Assembly: GCA_023627715.1 (NCBI GenBank) | Contig: JAMAHW010000019.1 | Location: forward strand, 461,282-525,281 | Reading direction: 5' to 3' | Length of the DNA stretch: 64,000 bases | Source of the DNA: Periconia sp. R9002 | Lineage: Eukaryota > Ascomycota > Dothideomycetes > Pleosporales > Periconiaceae | Shown here: in pieces, positions 61,201-64,000 of the stretch | Numbering within the stretch: position 1 is the stretch's first letter | Layout of the letters: the number at the start of each line of letters is the position of its first letter | The notes under the pieces: generated by a model | Databases searched by the model: none | What the model saw: only the letters and a program-made list of their open reading frames with translations | Told to the model about the DNA's origin: nothing | Translations under genes and position numbers: made by a program

Positions 61201-63743
61201 AATTATTTAAAGTAAATATAGTACATAATTTACTACTTCTACTATATCTATCTAAAAAGATATTAGCTTTAAACCTTTAAAGCACTATCTATATAAAGTA
61301 GTAAATAGTAAAGTACATATTAAGATTTATTAATACTTTATTAAATATATAGTTAAATTAAAAAGATTTACTTATCTTTTACACTATAGATAGAAGATTC
61401 TTTAGAGTAATTTAATACCCTTCGCTAATAGTTAGCGTATAGTTAGGAAGTATAGGTATTTAAGAGGCTTCTAAGTTAATAACGCGCAATATAACCTAAA
61501 TATAGAGGTTAGTTACTTTATATATAGTAGCCTCTATACGTTTAAGCCTACGTTAAGTAAAGAGGGCTTTACTTTAGAATACTATAATCCTCTTTTAATC
61601 TAGTACCTACTTTATTTTATAGAGTTCCTATACCTTTTAGAGTAGTATAAATAGCTATAAGTGCTCTTATAAATTAGCGCTATAGTCTAGGTCTAGTTCT
61701 ATAGTAGATAGCTACTACGTATTTTCCTATAGTTTAGGCGTAGTTAGTTACTTAATAGGGTTCTAGTTGCTAGAAGTAATAGAGTTAGTAGAAGATTAAT
61801 CTACTAAGTAGATAGGTAACTTATAGAGGCTATATAGTGCTACGTTAGTAAGTACTATACTTTTCCTATAAAGTAGTAGGTTCGCTAGTATTTAAAGTTT
61901 AAGTAAGTTACTACTTTATTAATATTACGCAAAGTATTAGATAGTAACTTATATTTTATACTTATCTAAGTACTATAATATTAACCCTAGCCTTAATATA
62001 TCTTTACTAAGTTAGTAGCTAGAATTAAATATATAAGTAAGCTAAAACTTAACACTCCTTTATATCTACCTATTTCCTATCGCTAATTTCTAACACTATT
62101 TATAAAAATTTATATCTATCTAGATTTAATTATTAAGTAATAAAATAGCGTTTAATATTATAAGCTATAGAGTAGGTAATATATAGAGGTGTCTATATAT
62201 TAATAGGTAGGTAGGTAGGTATTACTACTACAGCTATACGCTATATATACATCCTATACTAAGGCGCTAAACTATACTAAATATAAGTACCTAGGTAAGT
62301 AGGCATAGTAAGTATTATAGTATTTCTCCTAATCTTCTACTATTTAAGTACGGACCTCTAACACTATATTAGCTTTAGCTAGGTCTTACTCGTCTATATA
62401 TATTAAGAAATATTTAAACTAAATAGTTCTACCTATATAAAAAAGAGATATTAAAAATAGTATTAAAAAAGGCAGACTACTTCTAATATAAAAATCTTAT
62501 AAAAGAGAAGATTAAGGCGTTAGAAAATATATATATAAAGTTACTTATATTAAGGTACCCTCTTTATTGTATAGACTAGATTTATTATAGAGAGTATCTA
62601 ATAAAGTAAACACTTTAGTGCTAAAAAAGGTTAGGAAACTTTTATACTAAATCTCTACTAAAAGGTATTTAGGTAGCTTATATAGCGTAAATTATAATAA
62701 CTAAGCTAGGTATCTTAGGAGGCTTTACTATTATATACAGCAAACTAAAATAGATTCTAAGTAGTAATTAATTCCTATATAGTAAGTAGTATAATTTTCT
62801 ATTCTAATTACTTCTACGCTTTATATATATACACTTTACTATAGATTAGAGAGGTATGTTTACTAGCTATAAGAGACATAAAAGTCTACTTATCCTATCT
62901 CTATTAACCTTATCTCTCTACGCCGCTCTATCTAATTCTTTAACTATACTATTTTTTTAAAATATCTTTAGCTTACTATTAAGCCTATACTTACTATATC
63001 TTCTTTAGTATAAATAACTATCTTTACTACAGCGCTTCTAGCGTATATCTATTAGTAGGAAGACTTATACGCCTAAGTAATAGTAGGTATAAAAGTAGTA
63101 ATAGATAAATTTAATTATCTTATCTATTTATATCTTTTCTTATCTAATAGTATTAAGTCTATTAGAGTAGTAGTAGACTTATTCTAGAATAAAGCTTAGG
63201 AGGTTTTATAAGTAGGTATTAAAGTACTACTCTCTATAATACGTTTAATTCCCTTCTAATAATTATCTAGAGTATACGCTAGTTAGTCTTTATTATTAAT
63301 AGGAAGCTCTTAGTTATGATTAGTAATAAGCTCTATAAGATAGCATATACTCTATAGTATATAGGGCTCACCCTCTAAAATACTAGTACTACCTACGTAA
63401 GTATAGCTTAAGCTTTATATTATCTACTTTTTACAGCGTAAAACGTTTTAGCACTAGTAGTTAATAGTAAAGTTACTATAGCTTTAGTTATAATACTAAA
63501 GATCTTTCTCCTTTTTATTAGCTATTAACTAGTTACTACTATAATATAGCTAATTACTACTACTATTAGGGGCGTCTTCTAGCTAATTACTATAATTTCT
63601 ATAAGTCTAATATTTTCTAGCACCTACTATAGAACTTTAAGTAACTATCTTCCTTAACGTAGAATACCTTTCTATAGGTAACCTATTGTACTATACAGCT
63701 AGGTACAGCTAGGTATAATCGCTTTAAATAATTATATATATAG

Positions 63744-63868
63744 GTATTAGATTTTTTTAGTTCTTAGATAGCTCTTATATAATAGTATTAGACGGCTAGA
63801 TTTCTTTAGTTCTTAGATAGCTCTTATATAATAGTATTAGACAGCTAGATTTCTTTAGTTCTTACTAT
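63744..63868. repeat. 49-bp tandem repeat
   Basis: Units begin GTATTAGACRGCTAGATTTC at 63,785 and 63,834, with a shorter first copy at 63,744; each contains TTTAGTTCTTAGATAGCTC. About two and a half copies. Confidence 0.75.
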
Positions 63869-64000
63869 TAACCTTACTATAATTAACGCCCTTAAGTGCT
63901 TAGGAGTTTCTTATATTAATATTTATTTCCTATATAATAGTTACGTAGGCTAGTATATATATATACTAAGTAGTTATTATTTTTAAGAGTTTCTTATATA

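Larger units (their letters stand above)
36970..64000. repeat. AT-rich, RIP-saturated repeat block
   Basis: About 27 kb to the window end with a very high content of TpA and TAG/TAA. CpA and TpG are almost absent line after line, whereas CpG, CpC and CpT remain. No open frame of 60 codons exists on either strand. This is the expected end state of repeat-induced point mutation, in which CpA is changed to TpA on both strands of duplicated DNA. The original content was presumably nested transposons; I could not name a family because reading frames are destroyed. A few stretches (for example 46,300-48,300 and 54,000-54,060) still hold some CA/TG and appear less affected. A centromere or telomere-near position is possible but not shown. 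Confidence 0.9.

Noticed and set aside
36970..64000. Mitochondrial DNA or a foreign AT-rich insertion
   Set aside because: No mitochondrial gene, rRNA or open frame is visible, and the selective loss of CpA/TpG is not a mitochondrial pattern. RIP explains it better.

Overview
The window looks like part of a chromosome from a filamentous ascomycete (Pezizomycotina). Genes are interrupted by short introns of about 48-105 bp with GTRNGT donors and YAG acceptors. Closest protein families are fungal (VPS25, VPS26, DPP III, Pol4/Pol lambda, a WDR48 homologue, a TDT transporter, GH16). The last 27 kb carries an extreme repeat-induced point mutation (RIP) pattern. Lower taxonomy cannot be fixed by eye; a plant-associated Dothideomycete-like fungus is a guess from the RIP isochore plus small secreted proteins.

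Layout. Bases 1-13.0 kb hold conserved housekeeping genes: an RTT107/Brc1-type BRCT protein (+), VPS25 of ESCRT-II (-), the mitochondrial branched-chain 2-oxoacid dehydrogenase E2 (-), gluconokinase (-), retromer VPS26 (+) and an aquaglyceroporin-like gene (+) with an odd pore and a splice-frame problem. Bases 13.4-18.1 kb hold four related small secreted cysteine proteins (SSP-A to SSP-D) in alternating orientation, forming two divergent pairs. Bases 19.0-36.2 kb return to conserved genes: a TDT-family transporter (+), a family X DNA polymerase (-), a GPI-type GH16 glycosidase (+), dipeptidyl peptidase III (+), a 3-hydroxyisobutyrate dehydrogenase-like enzyme (+), a mitochondrial S-adenosylmethionine carrier (-), a WRAP53/Swt21-type WD40 protein (+) and a WDR48-type WD40 protein (-).

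From about 36.97 kb to the window end the sequence changes abruptly to very AT-rich, TpA-dominated DNA. CpA and TpG are almost absent while CpG survives, and no open frame of useful length remains on either strand. This is what saturated RIP of nested repeats leaves. Inside it I could still see three tRNA-like remnants with shared flanks, several tandem repeats and microsatellites.

The conserved genes are not an operon or pathway cluster; they are ordinary single-copy neighbours. The most novel part is the SSP cluster. All four proteins keep six cysteines, an exactly conserved 28-residue step between the second and third cysteine, and a common core motif. Three of four keep one intron at the same split cysteine codon. 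SSP-A resembles SSP-C and SSP-B resembles SSP-D in the cysteine pair (CxC versus CC), which suggests that a divergent gene pair was duplicated as a block. I do not recognise the family; secreted effector or antimicrobial roles are inference only.
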